64,000 nt of DNA from Aporrectodea caliginosa (Eukaryota > Annelida > Clitellata > Crassiclitellata > Lumbricidae): contig JACEVL010000130.1 in the NCBI GenBank assembly GCA_020284085.1, positions 1,607,908 to 1,671,907 on the forward strand, read 5' to 3'. Made by a program: the position numbers and the translations under genes. The notes under the pieces are model-generated. The model was not told where the DNA came from. It searched no databases and saw only the letters and a program-made list of their open reading frames with translations. This document shows positions 1 through 12,744 of this stretch, piece after piece. The first letter of the stretch is position 1. The number at the start of each line of letters is the position of its first letter.

Positions 1-1293
1 TTCCTTCACAAACGCATGGTCCTGTAACAAAATAATTCTTAAGTGACAACTCAAACATGTCTAACTTCAAGTAAAAACCAGACATTTTATCCTAAAAAAA
101 ACAACATCGTCACTTAAACATCTTAGGATTTAAACCTAAATATGTACAAAATAAATAGCAGAATCTGTTGAGTGTTTGCATTCTGGATAATACTAAATTA
201 TGCACGGCTACGGTACTTCATCAAAACCAACAGAAACAGATCAGCCAATTAAAAGGAATTATGAATATGCAGGATCCATAATATCCAAATTCATCAAAGC
301 TACACAATTTTCAATTTACCAGTAAACCATACCCTGCATTTGGACGTTTTCAGAATTGCCACTACTTCCTCTTCAATTCAGCCTTACCATGTCAAGTCAA
401 ATATAAATCGGAAATTTCAAACCTTAGAAAAAGCATGGTTCATACTAATGATCTCAATTATCCACAGTCCAACTCTTCAGATCACTATCTTGCTAGGTTA
501 CAGATATGCCTCTGTGAAAGGAGAGGCATATTATAGCTGAGCAGAGTTCTTTAAGATTGTTGATTCTTTAAATAGACAAATGGTTGACAAAGGTAAAATC
601 ACCCAGTAACCCTACTTTACACAGTGTTGTCACGTGTCAGTTTGTTCTTCTGCCCCTGTAGGTTAACATCAATCAGCTGTCCTCAAACCTGGTTTTGTAA
701 TGCCACAATGGGAAATGGTTAATTCGTAAAAACATTGCAAGTTATTTGCTAAACAGTTGCTGCTTCATATAATTCTTTCCACTATCATTTCAAATATTTA
801 GCTTAGTGTAAAATTTTTCTGGTTCTGCAGTTTCCCAAGATTTCACAATACAAACAAGTTTCAAAGAAAAAATGACCTGATACATCTGATAATAAATGAA
901 TTCAAAAAGGATTTCAGAAGGGTTGGCTAGCAAGGATTATTAGTTTGGGACAACAGCTTGAGCAAAACAACTTTCAAGATTTTGAAAACACTTGGCGTAA
1001 ATATTCTACATCAACATGATAAAAAAAATAATCTCTACAAGTCATCTTAAACAGCAAGGAAGAGCATTATGACAACTTGACAAGAATCAGTTCATCTGGA
1101 GACTAGCGTTACCAAGACATCCAGCATACATCCCAACATAGTTTAAATACTGAACACTTGTGACAGCTCATGACATGAAATCATAAAACGTCAAATGAAA
1201 GCCTTATCAGTCACTGAAAGACCTTGAAGAAGCAGTCTTAGATGTATGACAAAAGGGGTGGATGCATAGAGAGCGACATCAAGGCCTGAAGGA
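1..1293 (-). other. 3' flank / probable 3' UTR of the PIM kinase gene
   Basis: This AT-rich sequence lies immediately downstream of the kinase stop codon on the minus strand. It holds no convincing exon or repeat. The short plus-strand frame at 340-540 has no recognisable domain. Much of the stretch may be 3' UTR, but I could not fix a polyadenylation site. Confidence 0.4.
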
Positions 1294-4200
1294 TCAGACA
1301 CTTGAAGCGGCCACAGTTTCTTTTTCATAATCTAGCTTAAGTATCTGCTGGAGGTCTTTTCCAAGTGGCATCATCCACGGGTGATAGGAAATGTCCGAGA
1401 TTGACGGCCGTTCTAAGGCATCGCGAGACAAACACCATGAGATCAGATCCCGCAGTTCTGCAGAAAAAAACCATTGCCAGTGATTAAATACTAAATATGC
1501 AAATAAATAATAAATTATATGTCACTGAATAAAACTAGACAAGAAAACAACAAAATTCATTGAACTTCAGAGAACAGACAATGTAGTAATGTGTCGCAGT
1601 GAACAACATCTCTAAACTGACAACTTCTCAGTTGAATACAGCATCAAATCTGTGCCCTTAATCTTTTAGAATCATCAAAACTAGCAAAAAAATCCAAGAG
1701 AATATATCATTCCAGTTTTTATTTGCTGATTCTGTCCTTGACTCATTTGTCTTGTAGAATCCTTGGTAATATCCAATTGCCAGCTTTCTCCACTTCTCTC
1801 TGTCAAGATCATGTTTTATGAGACGTCAGTAGTGAAGCCACGCAGTGAAGCACTCTAGACGACTGAAATATTTCTTGATTCTGTGACTGGTTTATCAAGA
1901 CTAATAACATTCCATAAGTCACATCTGACAAGGTCACGTTTATACCTGAAGATTAATTTAGACTCAAATATTGCAAGATAATGTTCTTGGTATTGTAAGT
2001 TATCACTTGCCCACATTTTCTTGATAATACTTTAATTAGTTTAAATTTTAATTACATTTGCCTCACATATAACAAGCTGCTTTTAAGATTCTGGAGCCAA
2101 CTTATCAGATAAGATTTGGTTTGTAGAAGATTGGTTGCGTCTCTTACCAGGTGATAGATGTTTTGGAATGAGGATATCACTGCTTAATATTTGCACGTCT
2201 TGTTCGAAAGGAACGTCTCCAACTACCATGTTGTACAGCAGAATACCGAGTGACCACACTGTGGCAGGAATGGCTCTGAAGGCACCATCACGAACCCATT
2301 CTGGTGGACTGTACACTCGAGTTCCTGAAACCAAGTATACGCACAACATATTTCAGATCGGCACACATAATTTCAATTAATTTAGGGTTTTAGGCAGCCC
2401 ACTCAGAGGTGCTCCCAGCCCACCCGCCATTAAAGTAATCCTACAGATATCGTAAGAATCAAACCCAAGAAGCAAGAATTAGGACGGTCCCTGCATATGA
2501 GAAAGAAGAAATATGATGGCATAAGTCATCCACTCAAACTCCAATGAACTGGCTAAGCAGGAAACATATCTGTTGGTTGATTTTATGGAACAGGGCAGAA
2601 CCAGATTTGAAGGAAACAACATGCACAGGAATCTTGACCCAGACTACAACAACGATGATAAAGAACTGCAATAAACATGATGGTCTTCATAAATGCAAGA
2701 GAACACTGTTCTGCATAATGTAAAATTTATTAGATTAGATTGCGTTGTAGAATAAACACCTGAACAGTCATCAAAAGTGTCTGCTCAAACAACTCTTCAG
2801 ACGAATCGCAACCTCAAACACGCCTCATAAAGCATATATCCGGTAAAATAGCAAACAAGGCAATGAATAAACGAATGAATGAATGATAAGCAAGACCCGT
2901 ATATAATTAACATATAATTACCATGGAAGTCTGTGTATTTGCTGTCACTGAGAAGTTCAGCCGACCCAAAGTCAATCAGTCTCAGTCGACCTGTCTTGAC
3001 TTCCACCAACATGTTCTCATCCTTGATGTCGAGATGAACGACACCCGCTTCATGAATCCCTTTCACCATCTTCAGTATCTGACTCATGAAGTTTCGTGCC
3101 TGGTGCTCGGTCAAGGCTTGCTTCTCGGTAATGAAGTCGAAGAGGTCCTGACATGGACATGGTCGTTCGAGGACCAGGAGGAAATGTGTGGAATTCTCAT
3201 AGAGCTCAAGTAATTGAACGACACCTTCCACCTTTGATACACGGCGCATGAGGTAGACTTCAAGTGGAAACTGATGACCTTGGAACTAAAATCCAAAAAA
3301 CTTGCAATTTAATCTCTGTGCAACACAGCGAACGTTCAAAAACCATCCTTGAGACCTCATATACTGGTCTAAACGACAATGTCATACACTGCAATGAATT
3401 AACCTTGTTACTGTGTTTTGTTGATGAGCTTGGCTTAATTTGATTAAACCATGCTTCAAGTCTTAAATCAGAATAAAATAGTGCTTTGAAGAATTCATTC
3501 CTATGTCTGAGTTTTCTAAGCCAGAGATGTATCACTAGTTGGAAACAATTTCTGTTGATCCACAGACCAGAGAAATTTGGTTTTTTAATCTTGATCCATG
3601 CAACACAAATTATGTAGATTAACTGCCAACTGTCCGAGGTAGGAAAAAGCCAGGTCAGTGGCAGGTTGTCATTCTCAAACTAGTTTAAACTGCATTTCGA
3701 TCAGAACACTGCAGTCAGGTTACACAATCCAACCTTGGGAATTGTGTCTAGGTTAAGTACTGATAATTGACGATTTGATGTTGAACAAAAGCTTTAGTCC
3801 TAAATGAGATCAGTATGCCTTCAAAGTCTACAGCAGGGAATGTCAAGGCCTACAGCTGAAGCTCTTGCAGCCAAATACCGCTTGAGGCTAACAAGCCAGC
3901 CGGCTGTCGTGACAGGTGCCTGCACAGGTTATAACTCAGACATTATGTACGATAAAATAGGACACCACAACTAGAGCAAACTATCACTACAGCAAACTGG
4001 TTCAAGTTCTAACTGTGATGCAATAAAACATTCCCAAAATGTCGTCATTTTATAAGGAATTACAAAGCTCAAGTTACTGAAGCAATTCCGAATAGATCCT
4101 AGAGGGATGGCTGTCTAAATAGCAATGAATTATGTTCATAAACAAAGACAGAACTTTATTACCACACTGTTACTACTAATCACTTATCACAGCAACACTT

Positions 4201-7200
4201 TTCTATATAGATGGAACAGCATTATTGTTCGTATTAAAACGTAAGCATTTAATTTATGCAAGCTGACATGATGAGACTACACAAGAAATGCAAAGTAACT
4301 CTTTTAAGTTTTTATAATCCACAACTAAAAATGCAAGCATTTTCTACATGCAAAAACAAGGTTCAAACAAGCCAATGTTGAGACAATTATTTTCACAAGA
4401 ACATAGATATTGCCTGTACGTAGGAAGCAAGCACAACAGGTCATGACTAAAGTGAACTTTGGCTCCAATTAGAACTTATGGAAATAGACCAAGCAGGATT
4501 TCCAGATGAAATCCTGTTCGGATTTTTCCAGAGGTAAGAACATATATGAACTTGTGTAAACAGTCTTAGTCATGACTCATAAATTCCATTTGGCTGCATA
4601 CATATTTAGATACTATTCATACATGATGTAGGCCTAATCTGCATTCTCTACCCCACACAAAAGAGACGTGATCTGTACCCATTTACAATGATACTGTACT
4701 TCACATACATAGAGGAAAAGCAACAAAAGGCAAGTCTATTTTCAGCATGGGCAAATACCAACATTATGAAACACTTAATTGTCATCCTCTGCTTGGGTGG
4801 TATAGATGCAGGCCAATTAAGTCACATAGGTGTGTGTATTACTGCATCAAAGACATATTTTGCATTCTACACTACCAAATCTGACATTCCAGGGTGCATT
4901 GGGAAATTTCAATTCAACAGACTGCATCACAAATGCTGCCTTTCATTTTCCATACTGTTGTGTTCTACTTGCTTTATTTAAAAGAAACATTTCTAAATTG
5001 TAGATTACAAATCGTCTTGTGTTGATAACCCTCGTGAAAATGCTTGTGCTGAATGTGCTCATTATACTGTAGTACTGCAAATGCCATGTATGCTTTTCAC
5101 ATAGCAATGTCGTAAAACTGATTCATACTTGGATACTTAATTATTCTGAAAGTGGGGTACTCCTCTCACTCAAAGCAAACATAATCCCATCCCAGATTAT
5201 GACATTACAGAAGCTGAAACAATTAATACTCAAGAAACACTTCAGTTATATTAGATATGAATAAAATAGAAATCAACCTACTTTGACAAAATTCGTAATT
5301 CGCTTTTTGGCCACAACTTTGACTGCTACCTGTAATGTACAAGTGATCACCTATCATAGCATTTACACCAACAGAAACATCCATCAGTAACATGTTGGCA
5401 TGTACTGTGTGCAACATATGTGCTAAGCACGATTTACCTTGTGCTCCTAGCATTATCAGTATGTAGTTATGTATATACCGACTCTCATGTCTCAGACTCT
5501 TCTTTGAAAAGTTAAAGTTGCATGGATAATATGCTTGCTATGTGAACTCTGTGGAGGAAAACAAGGATAAGATAATTTGCTTTGCTATTAATTTACCAAT
5601 ACCAACAACAGTTCTCACAGGTACTTTCTAGAGTTGGGCATTCTTCTAGCTTAAGCCTAAACATAATGCCAACTAAAGACAATCTTAAATTACAATTTGC
5701 ACATAGCAAAAAGTGTTGATAACTTGCATAGAGCACTTCAGTTCTGAAATGCCACTTGACTACCCGCTACAATAGGTTTCATCTTAATAATCATTAGTTG
5801 TTATGCTACAGTGCTACTACTTTAATAAATAATTTAATGGCAATCATTAGCTGTTATGCTATTACTTTAATGTATAATTTAATAGTTGAAAACACTTCAT
5901 GTCATGTCCAATCAAAGTACACTACAATACATGTCAGATTAATACTGTTTGTAGCAGATCAGTGTTTTGAGCAGGATCCTGAGCATCAAAACACTAGGAA
6001 CAGGAACCAGCATAATTTAGCTTCAGCCCAGAAGCCAACAGCACTTACTGCAAAGCACTAACCACTTGCTCATGCGTTTGGGGTTAATGATTTGCTGGTT
6101 GAATGTCTAAGAGAGAATATAAGCACTTGCTAAATTGCACCACATTATGAAAGTCAACTTGATAATCAGAAACTCGTAGCTTAGCCACAGACAGAAGGAT
6201 AAATAGCAATGTTATTGCTACTTGGCAATGCAGGTCTGTATGCATGAACTGCACTTTAAGGCTTGATGATCTGTGTTGTCAACAAAGCTAAATGTTGCAA
6301 TCAGCAATTAACGCTTGAACCATTACCTTGGTAGCATTGTCTTTACGCGTTCCGGCATACACTGTGCCAAATCCGCCACTGCCAAGAACGCTGCCAATAT
6401 TATACTGTGTCTCAAACAAAAAGGCGTTGGTAAGGTCTGCAAAACAAATTTACTTTGTGTTAGATGCACCTGTTAAACTTCCACTGTGAATGACTGCAAA
6501 ACACTAATGCTTTAAAAATAACAAACATATCAGCAGATTTTAATAACCACAAATCCAATGATTAAAAAACAGAAGCACTACTTTATTGTTCATATAAAAC
6601 ACATAATGACCCTGCAGTTCGGCTAACCTCTCTTCACTTACACTCTCCACTGCAAATTTCCGCTCATAACTGAAAACCAAACTCTTCAAGATATCCTATT
6701 CTGCTTCTACTCCTACACCACCACATGATCAACAATTTCCACCATAGCACCATGCTGTCTCCTTGGGCTGACCTTCCCAAATTCTGGCCTGGCACCAGAA
6801 CAGACTAAACAATCTGGCTAGAGCGGACTTCGTATAGCACCTGTAAATAAGCTGGTCTCCCTGATGTGGTTTTCGCGTGGCTGAGAAATTTTAGAGATTT
6901 ACATTACATTAACCAGTTCAAGTTGAGTGCAATCTGCAACCCGGTTATCTCAGAATATAATCAGATTATATCCATAAACAGTGTCAAGTTAAACCCTGGA
7001 ATGCAAAGGCTTGCTTACACCTTTGCACTGTAGAGAAATGGAAAATAACAAGTACTGCACAATATTTGGTCTGTCCCACATTTGCTCTGATCATGTTCAA
7101 GATGGGATAAGAGTGGATGGAGCTTGTAGGCTGTGTACAAATTTATTGCACTATGGCTCTGCACTCCACAATCTTCCACTTACTAAAGTCAAGATTCCTT

Positions 7201-7888
7201 TTGTCATTGAACAGCATGCTCTGTAGCTTCCACTGTTTTCTAAATTGACACTAAGGTCAAATTATAGACAATTCTTTTCGTACTAAATAATATGCCCCAC
7301 GCCTGTCCACCATTTTGCCTCTGTAAACAAACCCCCTCTTGTTCCATGACTAGTAAACAAACCCCCTCTTGTTCCATGACTAGTAAACAAATCCCCTCTT
7401 GTTCCATGACTATTCTCTTTACAGTTTACTACACCCACGCCACTCATTCTTATTTCAGGCCTGACTGAAGTAGGCTCCAAGTAAACTAAAAGCATGTTTG
7501 GATAAAAAAAATTAAAACAGATCCTAATGAGAAGCAACTATTGTACATTACAAGTACATTGCATAAACTTTGTTGTGACAACAATTAAGAAAATTAAAAC
7601 AAAATAAAAACATCATATTTGTAAACTACTGTCCACGCTATTCTTGTTACGGTTCTGTGGAAAACAATTTAATATTCAACAACGTCCCATAAAAAACAAA
7701 GTCCACATCACTAACAATAAAACCATAGCACATTGAACACGGTCCGTGTTGCTCTCTATTTTAAATAGAATCAGAATGAATTAAAACCAACCTGAAGGAC
7801 AACTTATGTTTACCCGTCGGTAATCTTTCTCGCCGAAGATGTTCAAGTTTCCGTCATCCTTTTTAGAAACACCTTCATTGCAAGACAT
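1294..7888 (-). CDS. PIM: PIM-family serine/threonine protein kinase, complete six-exon gene
   Basis: Cytoplasmic/nuclear Ser/Thr kinase of the PIM family (proliferation and survival signalling in vertebrates). Exons in transcript order are 7888-7792, 6436-6327, 5329-5282, 3285-2922, 2324-2148 and 1457-1294. All junctions are GT-AG and the phases agree, giving 319 residues; human PIM1 has 313. Visible landmarks: glycine loop GSGGFG at 51-56, VAVK lysine 73, alpha-C glutamate 94 (PLEVYLMRRV), hinge ERPCP at 125-129 with the PIM-typical hinge proline 127, catalytic loop HLDIKDEN at 169-176, DFG at 190-192, SPPEW at 212-216, VWSLGILLYNMV and the HPWM end of the kinase fold. The start is the first ATG of exon 1 (MSCNEG), in a short charged leader as in PIM proteins. 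Oddity: the HRD arginine is Leu170, so this is a non-RD kinase. There is no regulatory domain beyond the catalytic core, as usual for PIMs. The third exon is only 48 bp. The family call is secure; the PIM1/2/3 assignment is not. Confidence 0.93.
7323..7412. repeat. 30-bp tandem repeat, three copies
   Basis: Three near-identical 30-bp units (core CCCCTCTTGTTCCATGACTA) lie in intron 1 of the PIM gene. One C/T difference separates the third copy. The short minus-strand frame across it is just the repeat translated. Confidence 0.85.
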
Positions 7889-8137
7889 TCTATTTGAACG
7901 TCTGTTAAATTAAGTCTCAACTCGAACCCTCCGCTGTCTAATGCCCCTTGCCGCCGAATCCTTTGCTTGTATTCCAATCTCGCAGAGTTGCGTTGAACCA
8001 AAGTAAACAACAGCGCATTCAACGTATGACTTTATTTCCGACAAGCACTCGAGCAAAAATGATCAGCTAAAAGTCGTCTACGCCGCTCTGAAACTGTTAT
8101 AGAATGAGTTTACTTGAGCTATTCAGCGATTCAGAAC

Positions 8138-8166
8138 CACGTGCCTGTATTCCACGAAAGCACGTG
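8138..8166. promoter_or_regulatory. Pair of CACGTG E-boxes upstream of the PIM start
   Basis: Two CACGTG palindromes (8138-8143 and 8161-8166) lie about 250-280 bp upstream of the PIM ATG, within the relatively CpG-rich stretch 7900-8350 that is the likely promoter. bHLH factors of the MYC/USF class bind this hexamer. Use here is inference. Confidence 0.3.
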
Positions 8167-8597
8167 TGTCGCTCGTGTTGAACATCCAGCGCACTTGTTG
8201 CCTTGTGCGCCGCCCAATCTCAACTGAGCAGCAACGGTCTTGTGACGGACAGATAGACAGAGAGAGCTGTGCGCTGATCGAAACAACTCCCGCCAGACGA
8301 ATTAATATTTATTATCTAATCTCTTCTGCTGCGGTCTACGGCTAACACTCGACTGCTACTTTAGCTACGACGAATGGTGTCTGAATACAGTGGCATTTCA
8401 GGACCGTGGTATGCTACAGTAGAGTAACGAAGGCCCGTAGTTTGTCATGAGACCAGGCGAATCAAGAGCGACCGGTCCTGACGAGTAGGCGCCAACGACC
8501 AATGTCGCTTCGTCTTATATCGAGTGGTCCTTGGCCTAGTTTTCATGTCTGAGCCCCTTGCTGCCGAGATCAATTCAATCTCATGGACCAATGAGGA

Positions 8598-8803
8598 TTG
8601 GCAGACAGACAGACGGACGAACAGATAGACGGACGGACACACGGACGGGCGGACGAACAGATAGACAGAGAGACAGACAGACACAGACAGACGGACAGGC
8701 AGACAGACAGAGACACACAGACAGAGACACGCAGACATAGACACACAGACAGAGACACATACAGAGACACACAGACAGAGACACATACAGAGACAGAGAG
8801 ACA
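8598..8803. repeat. (ACAG/GACA)n degenerate microsatellite
   Basis: A long run of GACAGACAGACGGA-like and ACACAGACAGAG-like units. All six frames are open over it because the unit rarely forms stops, so the cysteine/valine-rich and RQTD-rich translations are not proteins. Confidence 0.9.
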
Positions 8804-9600
8804 CTAATTCGACATGACAACTCTGGAATTCGTAATAGGCTTCCGCCTTAGCCAGACCAGGACTGAGTCACGCAGAACCGTGTTGTTTGGGAGGGGGAGC
8901 CATTGGTCATACAACTGCCTGATCTAGGCCTCGGACCGGCTTCAACTGGCCTCTGGACCGTACACCTTGGGAATGCAGTATACATGTACATTGTACCCCC
9001 AGTCTTATAATCGAAGCCTGTAAATCGAAGCCAGTGCAGGAAGGTCGCCCAATGCCCCTCCCCGGCCAGAGGTGATAAATACAACAATAAGGGTAGGCCT
9101 ACTAGATAACCGGCCAAACTTTTCGCGTAACAATTGGGATACAATGGACCTGATTAATTAAGCCCGAGTAGGCCTATATACTTGGATCAGCAATCGCTGA
9201 ATGGAAAGCACCTGTAGGCATATTGGCCTACTTACGTTATACGGATGGCTTTAAACAGAGGCGCTCTGTCTAATGAAAGGGACGACCCAGTTAACTCAAT
9301 GTAATTTTTATGCCAGATAGGCCTACATTGTTTCAGCTTCTGTGATCTATCCACGTTATTTTATAGACCGATTTATTAGTTTTTGTACTTGGTGACGCCA
9401 ATCTCTTCCATCCTCTCCTTCCGTTCATCTTCTTCCTTTTGCATTTCCTAGTTGTCCTCCTTCCTTCCTTCTCTCTTCCGATCTTCAGTGTATTCGTAAG
9501 GAATAGGAAAAAATCTAGGAAAACATGTAATAGATACCAGTTTAGACTCATCTTTGGAATCTGTCCAAAAGCCATCTGTTTAAACTTTACAGTGTTTAGT
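8804..9600. other. Intergenic DNA, no supported gene
   Basis: No exon-like structure was found. Several TAGGCCTA palindromes occur. The frames here have no recognisable domain. Confidence 0.4.
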
Positions 9601-9625
9601 CCTTTACCTTACTACTCTCCAATCA

Positions 9626-9790
9626 GGGCCGTATTAAGGCTAGCGCGGGCCAGGCCGCCAGGGTGCTGTGGTTACCTTCCAAAGCCCCCCTCTGATAACC
9701 ACCAGTTCGCCACGCACATAATTATTTTTAAAATGCGGGCCCCTCAAAACCAAGGGCCCAGGTGCTGCAGCACCCTTAGCACCGCCTTCA
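9626..9790. repeat. hAT-like terminal fragment (CAGGGCCGTATTAAG type)
   Basis: The stretch begins with CAGGGCCGTATTAAGGCT and carries 'gcgggcccctcaaaacc' and 'caccgccttcatgcgggcgtg', a style typical of non-autonomous hAT ends in invertebrates. No matching opposite terminus was found, so this is probably a fragment. Confidence 0.35.
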
Positions 9791-9861
9791 TGCGGGCGTG
9801 CCTACAATTATCTGCTGGTCTGTTTGCTCAAGAACATTTGATCGGATTATGGGCCTCCTGA

Positions 9862-9965
9862 AACTCCGCCACTGCCAGTACTCTGCTAGTGCCATTCCCA
9901 AGCCTGTAAATGCAGGAGGGCGACGCTAATCATCTTTGTTTTGACCGTGTCGTTAATTAAACACC
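9862..9965 (+). repeat. Interspersed repeat with GTGTCGTTAA 3' end, copy 1
   Basis: The pattern is CTCCGCCACTGCC, TAGTGCCA, CCCAAGCCTG, GGAGGGCGACGCTAATCATC, then GTGTCGTTAA and an A/C-rich tail. It recurs at 11509-11613 and 48686-48752, with a partial copy at 9985-10045. The conserved end with an A/C-rich tail suggests a LINE or SINE 3' terminus. Confidence 0.6.
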
Positions 9966-10370
9966 AACCAACCTTCGCAGTAAACTCCGTCACTGCCCGT
10001 ACTCTGATAATGCCAGCCTCTAGCCTGGAGAAAACAGTCGTTAGTGGCTACTTGAAATCGGCGCCCATGGTTTAGGCTAATGTAGGCCCATCCATCATTT
10101 ACAATTAGGCCGTGTGTAGGCAAAGTGTCAACGACCGAGATCGGTCGCATATTATAAAGCCATGTCCTTAGTATACGACGTAGCCAGTTTAACTTAGTTT
10201 ACATAAGACCTTTAGGACTTTTAATACGTCATTGATATTCATGGCATGCACCACTGACGCCAGCAAAAAGGCAAATAAGCTAAAGGCATAAGCAGCTTAT
10301 GTGTCTATACAAGGGCAATGAACGCTTGTATACCATCAAAACATCCATCCGCGCTTGCCTGCACCGGTTT

Positions 10371-11063
10371 GAACTATTAAACACTATTCAAACAAATAAG
10401 ACTAGACTATAGTACTTGTAAAGTGATTAGAGTCACATTCATTAGAATACACGTCATTTGATATTGCTTCAGACGCAAATATTGATATGATGAAGCTTGA
10501 AAAGTGACCCAGGACAGTGTAAATCATGTATTCGTACCCATCGCCGCCAAATACCTGCACAGTAGGCCTATACACCCGGTACACTACAACCTTCTACTCA
10601 AATAGGCCTATATATATAGGCTTGTATTGTAGATGACATTGTATACAGGCCCTATATAAGTTAGTGTATAATTATATAAACCTATTCTGTCACTGTGTGA
10701 TCATTATATAAATACAGATATATAGGATATCGGTCTAAATATTTGCTTTTAATGATCTTTGATCTCTGCATACGCAGCTACGCATAATGAACGATGTTAG
10801 GTCTATCAAAATTGCTATATATAAATTCTACAAATAGGCCTATAAATGTATATAAATTATGTGTAAACATATAAATTAACATATAGATACAATATCTACA
10901 GGAAACATGGTAGCCTAACAAGGCCTGCACAGTAGGCCTATACACCCGGTACACTACAGGAAACATGGACTATTAACATTGAACTATTAAACACTATTCA
11001 AACAAATAAGACTAGACTATAGTACTTGTAAAGTGATTAGAGTCACATTCATTAGAATACACG
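10371..11063. repeat. Nested direct duplication (83-bp and ~36-bp modules)
   Basis: An 83-bp segment at 10371-10453 recurs, apparently base for base, at 10981-11063. Between the copies, 'gcacagtaggcctatacacc' at 10555 recurs at 10925. The module order A-B-B-A in one orientation suggests successive local duplications. Confidence 0.8.
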
Positions 11064-11508
11064 CCTATAACATCTGTATAAGCTATACTATATATCTATA
11101 GACATGTCAGTGTAACTACAAACTTTAAGCCACGACACCTGAACGATGTGAGACATTCAATTCACATCATACCAATACATGACCCAATCGCCATTACCAA
11201 TCGCTTGGTAAACAGATCGAAGTCTATCGATAAAAAGCTGTCTCTCAGTTCTCTATAGTCTATATACGATATGACCTGGAGTGATTGTAGCATTGAATTT
11301 CGTGAGGTGTCCTTTCTCTCCGAGACACATCATGCGACTGAAGTCTGAAGAGATCTCATTAAAGCCTTGCCGCCCTTCGTGATAATCAATCACCTACACT
11401 GAACAACACGACGATGGGTCAACCGCTATTTCGAATTGTCTAGTGATGGCCTCTGTTTCCCGTGTTTTTCCGAAGCAAAGTATATAGGCCTATAGACAGT
11501 TCGGCAAA

Positions 11509-11613
11509 TCACTCCGCCACTACCCTACCTGTGGTAGTGCCAGTCCCAAGCCTGGAGAAAGAAGGAGGGCGACACTAATCATCTTTGTTATGACACAGTG
11601 TCGTTAAACAGCA
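11509..11613 (+). repeat. Interspersed repeat with GTGTCGTTAA 3' end, copy 2
   Basis: Same family as 9862-9965: CTCCGCCACTACC, AGTGCCAGTCCCAAGCCTGG, GGAGGGCGACACTAATCATC, GTGTCGTTAAACAGCAACC. Confidence 0.65.
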
Positions 11614-12063
11614 ACCAAGCGGCAAATCATAATCGGGTGAGATCCTTCACCACCGCTCTCCCGTTCGAATGGGATCCACGACCATGTCTGTGGAGGTCGA
11701 CATTCTTCAGCTGCAGCCGGTCACTTGATCGTATAGAACATCTCATCAGCATATAAAACGGTCAGCGCCAATCCACGGACTCTTAGCCTTTCTAATCGAA
11801 CGCGACATGCACTGTCCGATCTGTCCCGCCAGTAACCTGAAATCCCTCACGACAAAAAGAGATATCCCTATTTGGGCCACACGAAACTTCGATAATAAGC
11901 GTCCAAAAGGACGAAAAAGACGACGAACGAGATAAGTAACTCCAAGAATGCATACTATGTCATGTTCTAAGTTTGGAAGAAAATTATCCAGCAAAAATTG
12001 GCATAGGCCTATGATCGACTAATTATTGCTGAAAACGGCACGCTACAGAAGCACTGGGCCAGG

Positions 12064-12744
12064 AGTGTAGACATTATCCCCCGGACATTATCCCCCCCCG
12101 GACATTATCCCCGGACATTATCCCCCCGGACATTATCCCCCCCAGGGTAGGACATTATCCCCCCCAGTCTAAGATATAATCGTATAATATTCTTATATAT
12201 ATGTCACTTTATAACTTATTCACCGACTGACACTAACAAGTCTTCACATTGACCGCCAGGTACGAGTCAACTCGTACTTGAATGGGATTGCCGAGACGCC
12301 AGGTACGAACGAGTTAACTCGTACTTCAAATATATGCTGCCAATCAACGCTGCCTCTTGTAATGATAGCTCACATTTCGAGTCTGGCCCTGGCTTGTCGA
12401 CGCTTTTCGACAGGGCTGACGCGTGTCAAATTTACGCCAGGAATGTCTCGTGTCAAATTTACAATAGGGCTGTCGGGATTAAAATGTTCTAGAGGGCTGT
12501 GGCGTACTGCTAATAAATGGTCTGGCGGTCAAAGTGTTTCGTACTGCTTATGAACTGAGCGACATTAACAAGTCTTAAGTTATATACATATATGACATAT
12601 ATATATATATCCATATATATCTATATATATAGGATAACATATGTACATGTATATATAAATACATTATATGTACATATACATATATTTACACAGAGGGGGG
12701 ATAATGTCCAGGGGGATAATGTCCGGGGATAATGTCCGTTCCCC
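12064..12744. mobile_element. Foldback MITE, GGACATTATCCCC family (MULE-like)
   Basis: This 681-bp element starts AGTGTAGACATTATCC and ends GGATAATGTCCGTTCCCC. Both ends consist of tandem 12-16 bp subunits (GGACATTATCCCCC) in inverted orientation. Immediate flanks share GGCCAG at the same offset of a 10-bp window (CTGGGCCAGG left, TCTGGCCAGT right), consistent with an eroded 10-bp target duplication. The interior is AT-rich with a TA microsatellite and encodes nothing recognisable. Its length, ends and duplication size match the copy at 13544-14219. Confidence 0.7.

Noticed and set aside
8445..8820. Cysteine/valine/serine-rich minus-strand ORFs resembling small disulfide proteins
   Set aside because: They are translations of an (ACAG)n microsatellite.
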